Counted from the stretch's first letter, positions 10,736 through 22,550 are shown. The stretch: DNA of 64,000 nucleotides from Riptortus pedestris (GCA_019009955.1 JADPXZ010000007.1:6092501-6156500); one strand, 5' to 3'. Notes: generated by a model from the letters alone, not told the origin. Numbers and translations are program-made.

Positions 10736-10968
10736 CGGCACAGGCAGCAGCCGCGGTAGCAGTAGCGACCGGATCGGCGCCTCAGAGCGGAGGTGGAGGA
10801 GGCCAGCCGAGCTCGGGGCCCACGCCTCCGCAATTCCCCAACTACTACCCCGGGGGAGGTTTCTACCCCGGTTACCAATACCCTGCCGGCCCGTATCCAG
10901 GTTATACACCGACGCCCGCCCCGCCCGGAGGCCCCGACTCACAATCCCAGCCACAGCCTCAACAATAG
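10736..10968 (+). CDS. Psi: PSI-like splicing regulator, last coding exon (Ala linker and Gly/Pro/Tyr-rich tail)
   Basis: Reads AAQAAAAVAVATGSAPQSGG, then a Gly/Ser/Pro stretch, PQFPNYYPGGGFYPGYQYPA, a PYPGYTPTPAPPGG segment and a Gln/Pro end (QPQPQQ), stopping at TAG 10966-10968. Low-complexity Tyr/Pro/Gly tails of this kind close FUBP/PSI proteins. GC content rises sharply against its surroundings, as expected for coding DNA. I place the start at 10736 (acceptor CAAG) because it keeps the family-like frame when joined to AAGG at 9154. With the earlier acceptor the frame would run to a stop at 11073-11075 and give an Arg-rich, non-family tail. Confidence 0.8.
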
Positions 10969-11260
10969 GACGATGGAAAGGTAAAACCATATTTCAAAAT
11001 GAGAAAGACAGAAAAGAAAAAAAAAATAACAGACGAGCAAATGTGTTCCAGTCTGGAGTCGGTTGGCAGCACTGAATTTTTTTTTTCACATTCACTGTTT
11101 TGTGTGCGTGTGTTGTTTTATTGTGCGCTTATAACACTCAGCAGCTTTAACTGTTAATTACATAATTTATATATATATATATATATTTAACTTTTGTGTA
11201 TCGCTTCAACATGTCGTTCATAACCTCTAACATCAATAACCCCCTCAAGATTTGCATTAA
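10969..11260 (+). other. 3' UTR start of the PSI-like gene
   Basis: Directly after the stop, GGACGATGGAAAG is followed by GTAAAACC (10981), a possible donor for a UTR intron. The rest is AT-rich with a short (TA)n. No AATAAA is seen before the 118-bp satellite, so the transcript may run through it. Confidence 0.4.
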
Positions 11261-13417
11261 CCGACTGTACGGCTAATAGGGAGGGCTTATCTACAGCTGG
11301 GCACCCTTTCGGCTGGGACTAAGGATTTTATGCAGCGAGTCGCTCACTAGATAAATGGAAGCCACGACTCTAGCTCTACCGACTGTACGGCTAATAGGGA
11401 GGGCTTATCTACAGCTGGGCACCCTTTCGGCTAGGACTAAGGATTTTATGCAGCGAGTCGCTCACTAGATAAATGGAAGCCACGACTCTAGCTCTACCGA
11501 CTGTACGGCTAATAGGGAGGGCTTATCTACAGCTGGGCACCCTTTCGGCTGGGACTAAGGATTTTATGCAGCGAGTCGCTCACTAGATAAATGGAAGCCA
11601 CGACTCTAGCTCTACCGACTGTACGGCTAATAGGGAGGGCTTATCTACAGCTGGGCACCCTTTCGGCTGGGACTAAGGATTTTATGCAGCGAGTCGCTCA
11701 CTAGATAAATGGAAGCCACGACTCTAGCTCTACCGACTGTACGGCTAATAGGGAGGGCTTATCTACAGCTGGGCACCCTTTCGGCTGGGACTAAGGATTT
11801 TATGCAGCGAGTCGCTCACTAGATAAATGGAAGCCACGACTCTAGCTCTACCGACTGTACGGCTAATAGGGAGGGCTTATCTACAGCTGGGCACCCTTTC
11901 GGCTGGGACTAAGGATTTTATGCAGCGAGTCGCTCACTAGATAAATGGAAGCCACGACTCTAGCTCTACCGACTGTACGGCTAATAGGGAGGGCTTATCT
12001 ACAGCTCGGCACCCTTTCGACTGAGGATTTTATTCAGCGAGTCGCACACTAGATTAATTCCTCGCACGTCTCTAGCTCTACCGACTGTACGGCTAAAACG
12101 GACGGCTGAACTGCAGCGGGGCACACTCTCGGCTGGGGGTTAGGATTTTATGCAGCGAGTCGCTCACTAGATAAATGGAACCCATGACTCTAGCTCTACC
12201 GACTGTACGGCTAATAGGGAGGGCTTATCTACAGCTGGGCACCCTTTCGGCTGGGACTAAGGATTTTATGCAGCGAGTCGCTCACTAGATAAATGGAAGC
12301 CACGACTCTAGCTCTACCGACTGTACGGCTAATAATGGGAAGGGCTAATTTACAGCTCAGCATCCTTTCGACTGAGGATTTTATTCAGCAAGTCGCACAC
12401 TAGATAAATTCCTCCCACGACTCTAGTTCTACCGACTGTACGGCTAATAATGGGAAGGGCTTATCTACAGCTCGGCTCACTTTCGGCTGAGAATTTTATG
12501 CAGCGAGTCGTTCTCTAGATAAATGGAACCCACGACTCTAGCTCTACCGACTGTACGGCTAATAGGGAGGGCTTATCTACAGCTGGGCACCCTTTCGGCT
12601 GGGACTAAGGATTTTATGCAGCGAGTCGCTCACTAGATAAATGGAAGCCACGACTCTAGCTCTACCGACTGTACGGCTAATAATGGGAAGGGCTTATCTA
12701 CAGCTCGGCATTCTTTTGAGTAAGGATTTTATGCAGCGAGTCGCTCACTAGATAAATTCCTACAGAACACACGACTCTAGCTCTACCAAGCTAATAGTGA
12801 TGGCTTATCTACAGCTCGGCATTCTTTTGACTAAGGATTTTATGCAGCGAGTCGCTCACTAGATAAATGGAACCCACGACTCTAGCTCTACCGACTGTAC
12901 GGCTAATAGGGAGGGCTTATCTACAGCTGGGCACCCTTTCGGCTGGGACTAAGGATTTTATGCAGCGAGTCGCTCACTAGATAAATGGAAGCCACGACTC
13001 TAGCTCTACCGACTGTACGGCTAATAGGGAGGGCTTATCTACAGCTGGGCACCCTTTCGGCTGAGGATTTTATGCAGCGAGTCGCTCACTAGATAAATGG
13101 AACCCACGACTCTAGCTCTACCGACTGTACGGCTAATAGGGAGGGCTTATCTACAGCTGGGCACCCTTTCGGCTGGGACTAAGGATTTTATGCAGCGAGT
13201 CGCTCACTAGATAAATGGAAGCCACGACTCTAGCTCTACCGACTGTACGGCTAATAGGGAGGGCTTATCTACAGCTGGGCACCCTTTCGGCTGAGGATTT
13301 TATTCAGCGAGTCGCTCACTAGATAAATTCCTCCCACGACTCTAGCTCTACCGACTGTACGGGTAATAGCGAGGGCTTATCTACAGCTCGGCACCCTTTT
13401 GTCCGAGATTTTAGGTA
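11261..13417 (-). repeat. 118-bp satellite, about 18 units, SINE-derived
   Basis: Units begin CCGACTGTACGGCTAATAGG at 11261, 11379, 11497, 11615 and onward: exactly 118 bp in the regular part. The first seven are almost identical; later units (12000-13400) are mixed with diverged ones. Read on the minus strand, the unit matches the SINE body at 44815-44950 in the same order: CTAGAGT, TAGTGA, TAAAATCC, CCCAGC, AAAGGGTG, CTGTAGATAA and ATTAGCC. Strand is given as that of the SINE sense. It sits downstream of the PSI-like stop codon. Confidence 0.85.
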
Positions 13418-15009
13418 TCCAATTCCTAACTAATGAGTTTGCTAATTACTTTTTTTAGACTCGTATTTCTTTTAATTATGCGATCATTTGCTCATTACCT
13501 AACGTTCTTAGCCGCCTTCTAACCCGTTTTAGCGTTTGAACATTTTAACAACTGCCAAACTGATCTCTTCCACTGAAAGACATATGCTTTGAATAAATTT
13601 GTGTGCGTGTATGCTTGTGCTTGGATATATATATATAATTATTTAATTTATAAGGCTAAAAAAAAAAAAAAGTAAGACAAATTTTTAATAGTTATTATGT
13701 CCTATTGTTTTGTTTCATGTCATATTTTTTGGCTATTGACTATGTTCGCAGGTTAATCGACACAAATCGCTTCGAGGATGAAAAATATATTTAAAAAGCG
13801 AGGTCAAACCGCCAATTTGCGGCTCACGCTCACCAAACCACTATTTCCTCTCCTTTTTTTTTGTTTTATTACTTTAATTATCATTAATTATTAATTATTA
13901 CATATTTACAAAAACTGATTACCTCACGATCCTTGTCTCACTTATAGTATTTTATACGTTGCGCGTACGCGCACAATTAAAACGAGTAGTTTAAGAAACA
14001 TTCTACCGTAGCTATTTACTTTTCTCTCTCTCAGTTTGTTTAAACAATTTTTTTGCTAATGTTTATATAGTTAATTGTAATCTCCTCGTGTAATGGATAT
14101 TATTTATACAAAAAATTAAAAAAACAAAAAAAAATATGATTAGTTTATAATCAAGTCGTTTTGTCCGAGAAGAAATAGTTTTGTCTGCCTTTTTTAACCG
14201 CAGTTGAAATAATTTTACTTCTCAAAAATTAACAGAATTTACGATGAACCTACAATTAAATCGTAGTTGAAAACAATATCGTTCCTTTTTTTTTTTAAAT
14301 GTATATTTTAGTGCAAGAAATCGAGTACAAATTAGACTAAAAAAAAAAAATCAATTAAATCTCGTCTTGAAAAGTTTTCTTTTATTTTAACAATTCTTAA
14401 AAACCAATTTCCTTATTTTTTTCCTTTCTTTTTTTTTATATATTTCCCGATTTCCTATTTTTTCCTAAGTTTTTCTTTGTCCTCCAACCAATTTGGACGT
14501 CTTGGATGTCGCAAAAATAATGAAGAGGAGCACTTAATTAAGCGTAATCATAAAAAAAAAGGGATATTGCGTTATTATTAGCCCAATACATTTGTTATTT
14601 GTAATTACTGGAGCTGAAGAACGCAAAAGACAACTATAATTAAACAATAAATAACAACATTTTAATCTGAATTTTGAGTATGATAACTGAATGATTTTTA
14701 TTATTTTTTTTAATTACTCCTTTATTATTTGAATTGTATAATATGGTATGATGATGTATTAAGTATACTTGTTGTGTTCATTTTTAATTTGATACTCGTT
14801 TTTTTTTTTCTCTCTCATGTTTCGATTTGTTTTTATTTTGTTTGTTTTTAAATGTTTCACAATTTTTTGCGCGTTTCTATCGCTCGGATTGCGCTCTGTT
14901 CGCGTTTGAAAAGAAAAAAACGGTTTCGTATCAAATTTGCTGATATGCCATTGTTGTGAGTTTTTCTCACTATATCATCAATGTATATAATGATGACTTT
15001 CATATTTTA

Positions 15010-15053
<44 letters not shown>

Positions 15054-15160
15054 CTTTCAGTCACATAGGGTCTGCGTTAACTAAGCAGATTTCCCTCAAG
15101 TATTTGAAATTATCTCAAAACATGACACGAGCAGAAGTGGGGCTTTACTGAAGGACGAAA
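13418..15160. other. AT-rich non-coding stretch downstream of the PSI-like gene
   Basis: Low-complexity AT-rich DNA with poly-T runs and a (TA)n at 15015-15050. It contains a GC-only palindrome GCGCGTACGCGC near 13962. No open frame has coding character. It may include 3' UTR of the PSI-like gene. Confidence 0.5.
13592..13597 (+). terminator. Candidate poly(A) signal AATAAA
   Basis: AATAAA followed by GT/T-rich sequence (TTTGTGTGCGTGTATGCTTG), the classic downstream element. It is the first good signal after the PSI-like stop codon, 2.6 kb on; if used, the 118-bp satellite would be inside the 3' UTR. Another AATAAA lies at 14646-14651. Confidence 0.35.
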
Positions 15161-15164
15161 ACTG

Positions 15165-15397
15165 AAAAATGCGAATATCTCTGCTAATATTCAATTTAGA
15201 TAAAACATGTTTATAACAATATTTATAGTAAATTTAATTTGCAATAAGATTGGTTATGTACGAATTTTCGTAATTCCTCCTCTCCCGTTGGTCGGATTTC
15301 AGCCGTTAACGAACTTGATCTGCCTTTTTACATAAAACGTTCAAGTATTGAGTTTGGTAACGGTCTAATAGAACTTGCGATTGCTCGAGCTTTAACA

Positions 15398-15458
<61 letters not shown>

Positions 15459-16015
15459 GGTTTGAATAATTTTTGTCATCTGGGTAGGATTGATGGACAT
15501 TTGAGGTTAAGTTTTTGAAAATTACCTTATGAGTAAGACTTCAATCGCTGATTTCCCTTCAGGGAAATCTGTTTATATATATATAGTCGTTCGTTCCATG
15601 GTCTTCAATATGTATTCATTTTAGCAGATTTCCCTCAATGGAAATCAGCTATTGAGGTCGTACTCATGACGCGATTTTAGACATTTTTCTTCAAATGTCC
15701 ATCGATCCTAGTCAGGAGATGACGAAAATGAGCTACGTTCAAAACAGTATATATATATATATATATTGCAATTTTTGTTTGATTTTTAACAAACTTGATA
15801 TGTAAACGTTTTATGCAAAACTAAAGAAATTGTCGTTAATGGCTGAAATCTGACCAGTGGGAGGGGTGTTTCGAAAATTCTTAATATCTCCATTATTATG
15901 CGTCTGATCGAAAAATTGTATAGAACCAATCTTGTTTAAAATTTAATTTTCTATAAATGTTGTTATATACATTTATTCTCTATCTTGAATATTAACCGAG
16001 ATATTTGCATTTTTC
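15165..16015. repeat. Pair of opposed MITE-like units with (TA)n spacers
   Basis: One unit reads in reverse at about 15165-15290 and one forward at about 15870-16010, with (TA)n at 15402-15454 and 15748-15766. Between them lie the GCAGATTTCCCTCAATGGAAATC hairpin module (quoted here in parts: GCAGATTTCCC and GGAAATCAGC) and the CAAATGTCCATCGATCCTAG module. These modules travel together at 34.4-34.6, 35.1 and 46.5 kb, so this is probably one composite non-autonomous element. Confidence 0.6.
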
Positions 16016-16259
16016 AGTTTTCATCCTCGAGCAAAGCCCCATTCCTGCTCGTGTCAACGATGAACTATTATATCATGAAACACTTTATTCGAAACCTAAT
16101 GTTCTCATTGAACTTTCGCATTTCCCTAAATGTTTCAAAAACTTTTCAGGTTCGTTTCAAAGGATCACATTGTTTGTTCTTATTGCATTTGAAGTATACA
16201 GCCAATATTTGATTAATTTAGCGTCTTATTCAAATTCTCTTGACGTTGGCCGCACGTTT

Positions 16260-16930
16260 TAATGCCATTGTTGTTAGTCACTATCGAAATTTCGTACAAT
16301 CGAAAATTCTTAAACGTGTACAGAACTCCGAGCTTTAGAAACGCCTTTATATATCCTACCCTTTCATCCACTTTCAGGTAAGACAATTTGGTGTATTTTT
16401 GTACTTTGAGTACTAAAGCGACAGGAAACGTAATTTTACGTACCGATGGTATCAAAAAAAGGACAGAACGATTTGATCATTTATTCTGTACAAAAGGATT
16501 TTGTGTTGTGGTTTAAACAAAGGATTTGCAAACATGCGATATGTTTCCCCCGCAAATTTTGCGAGGTGGAATTTTGGCTGAGCGAGTTATTAAGCCGAGC
16601 AGACGAAGAGGAAACCAACGATCAATTCTGTTATTATTTAATGATATTACTTTTGAGATTTCAAACATACATATTTTTTTTTTCTAAATAATATTCTGTT
16701 TATTTTTATTATATGATAGATGTGGTGGTTATTGTTTTAATTAAATTGCTTTTTAATATTTGATGATATAATTTATTATATATTGAACGACTATTATATA
16801 TGTCTTTTGGAAATATTTTTCTGGTGGTCTAACATATACTAGTTTACTTTATTTCCTGACTATCATCATCATCAAGGCTTTGTAGCTTGAAAATTGACTG
16901 GAAGTGTCTTTTGACTTACTTGACCTCAAT
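16260..16930. other. Unassigned sequence
   Basis: Unique-looking sequence with short frames on both strands. One + frame (about 16500-16640) has a non-repetitive stretch with LWFKQRICKHAICFPRKF and an acidic end, but no clear acceptor or donor with matching phase. Treat as non-coding unless transcripts show otherwise. Confidence 0.3.
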
Positions 16931-19185
16931 TTGACTTGCAGGAATGATGATGTGTATTTTGACTTCATATGGGTGTGTCTACTTGTACTCAGTATTGACT
17001 GGGTGTCTTTTGACTTGCAATGACTTACTTGATCTTATTAGATTTTGCTGTAATGATGAGAAATGTATTTTGACTTACTTGACCTTAATTAGATTTTCCT
17101 GTGATGGTGAGAAGCATCTTTTGACTTTACTATTAATTCTTCTGACTTGACCTTGTTAGGTTTTGTTGTAATGGTGATTAGGGTCTTTTGACTTACATGA
17201 TGTTAATTAGATTTTCCTATAATGGTGAGAAGTGTCTATTGACTTGACCTTTAATTAGATTTCACAATGATGAATGTATTTTGACTGGATATCAATTAAA
17301 TTTTGCTGTAATGATTAGAAGTGTCTATTGACTTACTAGACCTTAATTAGATTTTGCTGAAAAATATGTCTTTTGACTTGTAATGCCTGACTTGATCTTA
17401 TTAGGTTTTGATGTAATGATAAGAGAACTGTCTTTTGACTTGGCCTTATTAAGTTTTGCTGAAATGATGAGAGGTGTCTTTTGACCTTACCTTAATTAGA
17501 TTTCTCTATAATGATAAGAAGTGTCTTTTGACTTGACCTTAATTAGATTTTGCTGAGAAATGTGTCTTTTGACTTTGCAATGGCTGACTTGACCTTATTA
17601 GGTTTGGTTTTTCTGAGTAAAGTGTCTTTTGACTTACTTTATCTTAATTAGATTTTGCTATAATGATGAGAAGTGTCTTTTGATTTGACCATAATTAGAT
17701 TTTGCTGTAATGACTAGTGAGTGTCTTTTGACTTGCAATGGCTGACTTTGATGTTAATTAGGTTTTGCTATAATGATGAGAAGTGTCTTTTGACTTCACA
17801 TGGATGTCTACTTGTACTCAGTATTGACTGGGTATCTTTTGACTTTCATAGACTGGCTTGATCTTAATTAGATTTTGCTTTAATGATGTGTATTTTGACT
17901 TCACATGTGTGTCTACTTGTACTCTGTATTGACTGGCTGACTTTTGACTTGCAATAACTAACTTGACCTTAATTAGATTTTGCTGTAATGATGATAAGTG
18001 TCTTTTGACTTCACATGGATGTCTATTTGTACTCAGTATTGACTGGGTATCTTTTGACTTTCATAGACTGGCTTGACCTTAATTAGATTTTGCTGTGATG
18101 ATAAATGCCTTTTGATTTCATATGGGTGCCTACTTGTACTCAGTATTGACTGGGTGTCTTTTGACTTGCAATGGCTGGCTTGACCTTAATTAGATTTTGT
18201 TGTAATGATGAGAAGTGTCATTTGACTTCTTATGGGTGTCTACTTGTACTCAGTATTTACTGGGTGCCTTTTGACTTGCAATGGCTAACTTGACTTTATT
18301 TAGATTTTGCTGTAATGATAAGAAGTGTCTTTTGACTTACTTGACCTTAATTAGATTTTGCTGTAATGGTCAGAAGTGTCTTTTGACTTTACTATTAATT
18401 CTTCTGACTTGACCTTGTTAGGTTTTGTTGTAATGGTGATTAGGGTCTTTTGACTTACATGATGTTAATTAGATTTTCCTATAATGGTGAGAAGTGTCTA
18501 TTGACTTGACCTTAATTAGATTTCACAATGATGAATGTATTTTGACTTGACCTTAATTAAATTTTGCTGTAATGATGAGAAGTGTCTTTTGACTTGACCT
18601 TAATTAAATTTCACTGTAATGATGAGAGAATTGTCTTTTGACTTGACCTTAATTAGATTTCGCTGTAATGATGAGAGAATTGTCTTTTGACTTGACCTTA
18701 ATTAGGTTTTGTTTTAATGATCAAAAGTGTCTTTTGACTTTTCCTTAATTAGGTTTTGCTGAAATGATGAGAAGGTCTTTTGACTTGACCTTATTAATTA
18801 GGTTCGCTGTAATGATTGGAAGTGTCTTTTGACTGGACCTTATTAATTAGATTTTGCTGTAATGGTGAGAAGGGTCTTTTGACTTTACCTTAATGAAGTT
18901 ATGCTATAATGATGAGTAAAGTGTCTTTTGATTTGACCTTTATTAAATTTTGCTGAGAAATGTGTCTTTTGACTTGACCTTAATTAGATTTTGCTCTAAT
19001 GATGAGAAGTGTCTTTTGACTTATTTGACTTTAATTAGATTTTTCTGAGAAATGTGTCATTCACTTTGCAATGACTGACTTGACCTTATTATATTTCTCT
19101 GTAATAATGAGAAGTGTCCTTTGACTTACTTGACCTTAATTAGATTCCGCTGTAATGATAAGAATTGTCATTTGACTTCCGATGA
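16930..19185 (+). repeat. 47-bp minisatellite (TGACTTGACCTTAATTAG type)
   Basis: About 45 units built on GTCTTTTGACTTGACCTTAA then TTAGATTTTGCTGTAATGATGAGAA. A longer variant carries GTCTACTTGTACTCAGTATT. The segment 18330-18540 repeats 17090-17290 almost word for word, so blocks of several units were duplicated. Not coding. Confidence 0.9.
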
Positions 19186-20170
19186 GTGTTCAGCCCAATC
19201 TATTAAGACTACTCAATGGAATCCATAATATACTTTTTGATTTATTTGTCTGGTTATTTATTCTCGTCCTTTTTTAGATTATGTTTCAAATACTGGACAT
19301 TTTAGTTTTCATTGCTCTTAATAAAAGCTGTGACTTGCCTTTTGACCTATTAAACCAGTATTCTGCTTACTACTGTTTTTCGCTCGAAATACTGAAGTAC
19401 TTAGCTTGTTTTTTATACACAGTCCTACACAAATTGACTTCTCTGTTCAGGTCAAACTGCTCAAAATATTTTTGACTTTATGAAAATCATCTTTGACATT
19501 CAAAGATATATTTTTGCGTCAATATAAAATAAATAGGTGTTAACAAATTAGTAATAAACCAATTTATTGATTGAATTTCTTTATACCGCTTTAATATCCG
19601 TAACCGTGCTTTATATTATTTATAGATTTTTATTGGTGTATATTTTTAACAGATTTAAAAAAAAAATCAACCATATTGTACATTTATTTACGGTAGTATT
19701 TCTATTTATTATTGAAATATTCAGGTGACATTTATAATAAGAAATAGCATTGACATTTTAATATAATGAATATTTTTCTTATGTCATTTTCTCGTATTTT
19801 AGGGTGTATTATGTTCTATTATGTATTTATACAATGCATTCACATATATACATATATATTTTATTTGCAAATTTAAATAACTTTTTGTCTTTGGTATATT
19901 TATATATATAAAATTCTGAAAACGGCTGCGTATTTCCACAGCCTTTTCTATATTCCTATAAATAACTTATTTCCCCATGTCTTCTATATGTTTATTTTTT
20001 ATTTATTTTTGTCTGAAGGTGTCCTATTGGTTTTATTTATAGATTGAATTTATTAATAGCAATTGGGTCGGAATGTATAAAATGTCTGTTAAATTAAATA
20101 ACGGTTGTTTCGCGGTAAATAAATATTGAGAATGCATTATTAGGTCGGTAGGAAGTAGAATAGTTATTTA
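19186..20170. other. AT-rich intergenic or intronic DNA
   Basis: No repeat family, exon or RNA gene that I can support. It contains short (TA)n tracts only. Confidence 0.4.
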
Positions 20171-20178
20171 TTATCCAA

Positions 20179-20280
20179 GTGACGAAAGTAGATCATTTTA
20201 CGACTCGAGTGAAACGTTTAGCCACACGAGCGAAGCGAGTCTGGTAATTTGAAGAGAGTTGTAAATTCTACTTTCGTCAC
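20179..20280. repeat. Inverted repeat with 14-bp perfect arms
   Basis: GTGACGAAAGTAGA at 20179-20192 is the exact reverse complement of TCTACTTTCGTCAC at 20267-20280. The stem extends imperfectly inward by about a further 12 bp, and CGACTCGAGTG / CGAAGCGAGTC lies in the loop. Possibly a foldback element or an element terminus. Confidence 0.7.
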
Positions 20281-20299
20281 GAGTGTAATATTAAATTTT

Positions 20300-20725
20300 T
20301 TCTGTAATCGTGTAATACATGATCAGATCTAACCAGAATAACAACAAAATTAGGATGTTGTGAAGATTATGGTATGTTGTTGGTAGGTTATAAGCATGGT
20401 TGTTGGCAGGTTATAAGCATAGTTATAAAACAACTAGTGATGATTGTGAAGTAGTGCAGTTATAAACAAGGAAGGGAATTATTATTATATTTAAATTTTA
20501 AAATATATCGATTATTTCCACCAATAATTCATTCACATTTCAATTTATTTTGTTAAAATAAATTCTTACAATGTTAAGAAACATTTAAAAGCATTTAATT
20601 TCCAACTTCAAATTATTTTTTAATTTATACTTATTACTAATTAAGAAGGCAATTCACTTTCTTCACTCATTTCAGTTTAGTAATGTTACCATTATTCAAC
20701 GATTACAGAAAAAATAAATTAAGCA
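20300..20725 (+). repeat. Dispersed repeat, copy 1 (second copy at 52.26-52.74 kb)
   Basis: Starts near ATACATGATCAGATCTAA and runs through GGTATGTTGTTGGTAGGTTA and CAACTTCAAATTATTTTTTA to TTACCATTATTCAACGATTA. The copy at 52262-52735 is over 90 percent identical by eye and has the same orientation. Non-coding; class unknown. Confidence 0.75.
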
Positions 20726-20939
20726 TTCTGACTATTATTTCATTTATATGCAAGTTTGTTTTACTGTTAAGTCGTATTAATTAGTACAAGTGTTTGGCTA
20801 TAAATTTTAAAACTAGGCCAAAGTCTCAGTAAGTTTCAGACTTTTTGGTTGAAACCAACTCAGAAAACTGTTGAAAGAATTTGGTAAGTGGGCAGTTTTC
20901 AAATTTAGAAATATTTAATAGGTATTGTATTCTTTTTTT

Positions 20940-20947
20940 TATTATAC

Positions 20948-20989
<42 letters not shown>

Positions 20990-21270
20990 TTTTCTTTTTG
21001 TATGTACCACTCTTAGTAATTTTTGTCTTCGTTACCAAACTTGGTGTAAAGTTATTTTATACAAAAAGAAAGATCAAGTTCGTTAACGGCTGAAATCGGA
21101 CCAGTGGGAGGGGGGGATTTTTGAAAACTCAAAATGTCTCCGTTACCAGACTTTGGATCAAAAAATTGTATAGAACCAACCTCGTTGCAAATTAAATGTA
21201 GTATAAATATTGTTATATGCATTTATTCTCTATCTTGAATATTAGCCGAGATATTTGCATTTTTATGAGG
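20940..21270 (+). repeat. (TA)n plus MITE-like unit
   Basis: (TA)n at 20952-20985, then the GTTAACGGCTGAAATCGGAC module and one forward MITE-like unit (AAATGTCTCCGTTACC to TTAGCCGAGATATTTG, about 21130-21260). Confidence 0.6.
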
Positions 21271-21271
21271 T

Positions 21272-21597
21272 TTGTGGTCGGGTATGGTTTGGATTAGTTC
21301 GGCCATTTCCGTCATTTCTCGGCTGAGGTGGCAGCTTCTTCTAACCTTACCTGTCGTTTCTAACCTTACCTTACCTTCTTTAGTTCTTGGACTAGTAAAA
21401 TTTGAGTTATTAAATTATTCTTACAATTCAGAAGCCGTTTCAGTTGGGAATTAATTAACTGAAAGATTCCTCATTAGCGTTTGTATTTAATCACGGTGGT
21501 GTTGTGTTTAGCAGTATGTATATTTGTCTATTGTATAACTTGACGCTGGGAAATATGCTTAGTTTACGCAGCTCCTGACTCACGGACTTTTCTAGCG
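21272..21597 (+). repeat. Dispersed transposon fragment, second copy of the 4240-4632 sequence
   Basis: Shares CTCATTAGCGTTTGTATT, GGTGGTGTTGTGTTTAGCAG and the GCTTAGTTTACGCAGCTCCT end module with 4240-4632. It ends in CACGGACTTTTCTAGCG, where a reverse SINE copy begins. Confidence 0.65.
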
Positions 21598-21745
21598 ATG
21601 GTTGGCACGGAGGATTTTATTGTATGAATTCCGTCACTAAATAAATTCTTATTGGCCAGTCAGGAATCGATTTTGCCACTCTAGGATTACAATGTGAGAT
21701 TAAGGTCACTCACATGGCTAACCTCTGCCCCTCCATTTATTATTT
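21594..21745 (-). mobile_element. tRNA-type SINE copy (reverse)
   Basis: The minus strand reads GGTTAGCCATGTGAGTGACC, then CCTAGAGTGGCAAAATCGAT with a B-box-like segment, then TTATTTAGTGACGGAATTCA and TAAAATCC, matching 44750-44895 of the SINE at 44.74 kb in order. The 3' part (CTGTAGATAACC onward) is missing. Confidence 0.6.
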
Positions 21746-22059
21746 ATTTATTTTTTCCATTTTTTAACCCAAATTCTGTGAAGTATAGTTAAATTTTCAA
21801 TTGCTTTTTTGATAGGTTTTTTTTGTATCTTGTACAAAGCAGAGGTGGTATTTTAATCATGAAATTTTCGGTTTTCATATTCATATCTGTTTTGAAACGT
21901 CTAGACTAGTTTCAGCCTGGAATCTAAACATAGAAATTTCATTTTGAGATATTTTTGGGCCTTCCATTTGAATCAAAATCGTCAGTGGGGGTTACAATTT
22001 TTCTGTTCACTTGGGATTCATAAATTTTGTACAAAATTGTGTTTCCCTTAAGGAAAATC

Positions 22060-22550
22060 AGCTATTGAGGTCGTAACTCTGTTTGAATTTCCCCAAATGT
22101 CCATCGATTCTACCCAGGAGATGACGAAAATGAGCTCCGTTAAATATTGTATATACATATGTCGATATTAAATCATTTTATCGTAAAAAGAAAGATCAAG
22201 GAGAGGAGGAATTTCAAAAATTTGGAATATCTTAATTACTATAAGTCAGATCAAAACATTGTACATAACCAAAGTTATTTCAAATTAAATTTCCCATAAA
22301 TCTTGTTATATGCACTTTTTCTATATCAAAAACATTAACCGAAATATATTATTAGCGTTTTTCCTTAAATGTAGTTTAAAGTGTTATTTCAGCTATTCAT
22401 AACTAAAATTCCAAATATCTCCGTTATTATGAGCCGGAGAGTAAAATGTTATAGAACCAATCTTGTCGAACTATTGATGCTCTACAATTGTTGTTATATA
22501 CACTTTGTCTCTATCGTAAATATTAAACGAAATATTTACGTTTTTCTTTT
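22060..22550 (+). repeat. Two MITE-like units, one of each subfamily, in tandem
   Basis: Forward units at about 22225-22350 (degenerate) and 22410-22545 (the GTTATAGAACCAATCTTGTC subfamily), preceded by the CAAATGTCCATCGATTCTAC module. The short frame across the second (ISVIMSRRVKCYRTNL) recurs wherever this unit does and is not a gene. Confidence 0.65.

Noticed and set aside
10686..11075. 129-codon Arg/Pro-rich frame as the real last exon
   Set aside because: The alternative frame gives the Tyr/Pro/Gly tail typical of the family and the same AAQAAAA linker as after motif A. Kept only as a possible minor isoform.
11261..13417. Self-cleaving ribozyme in the 118-bp or 203-bp satellites
   Set aside because: I looked for the hammerhead core (CTGANGA and GAAA with flanking stems) and did not find it in either unit.
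16446..16691. Possible exon with CFPRKF and an acidic tail
   Set aside because: No acceptor/donor pair with consistent phase for either gene, and no recognisable family.
21345..21375. Telomere-like CCTTACC/CCTAACC repeats
   Set aside because: Only a few irregular copies inside a dispersed element; not the arthropod TTAGG array.
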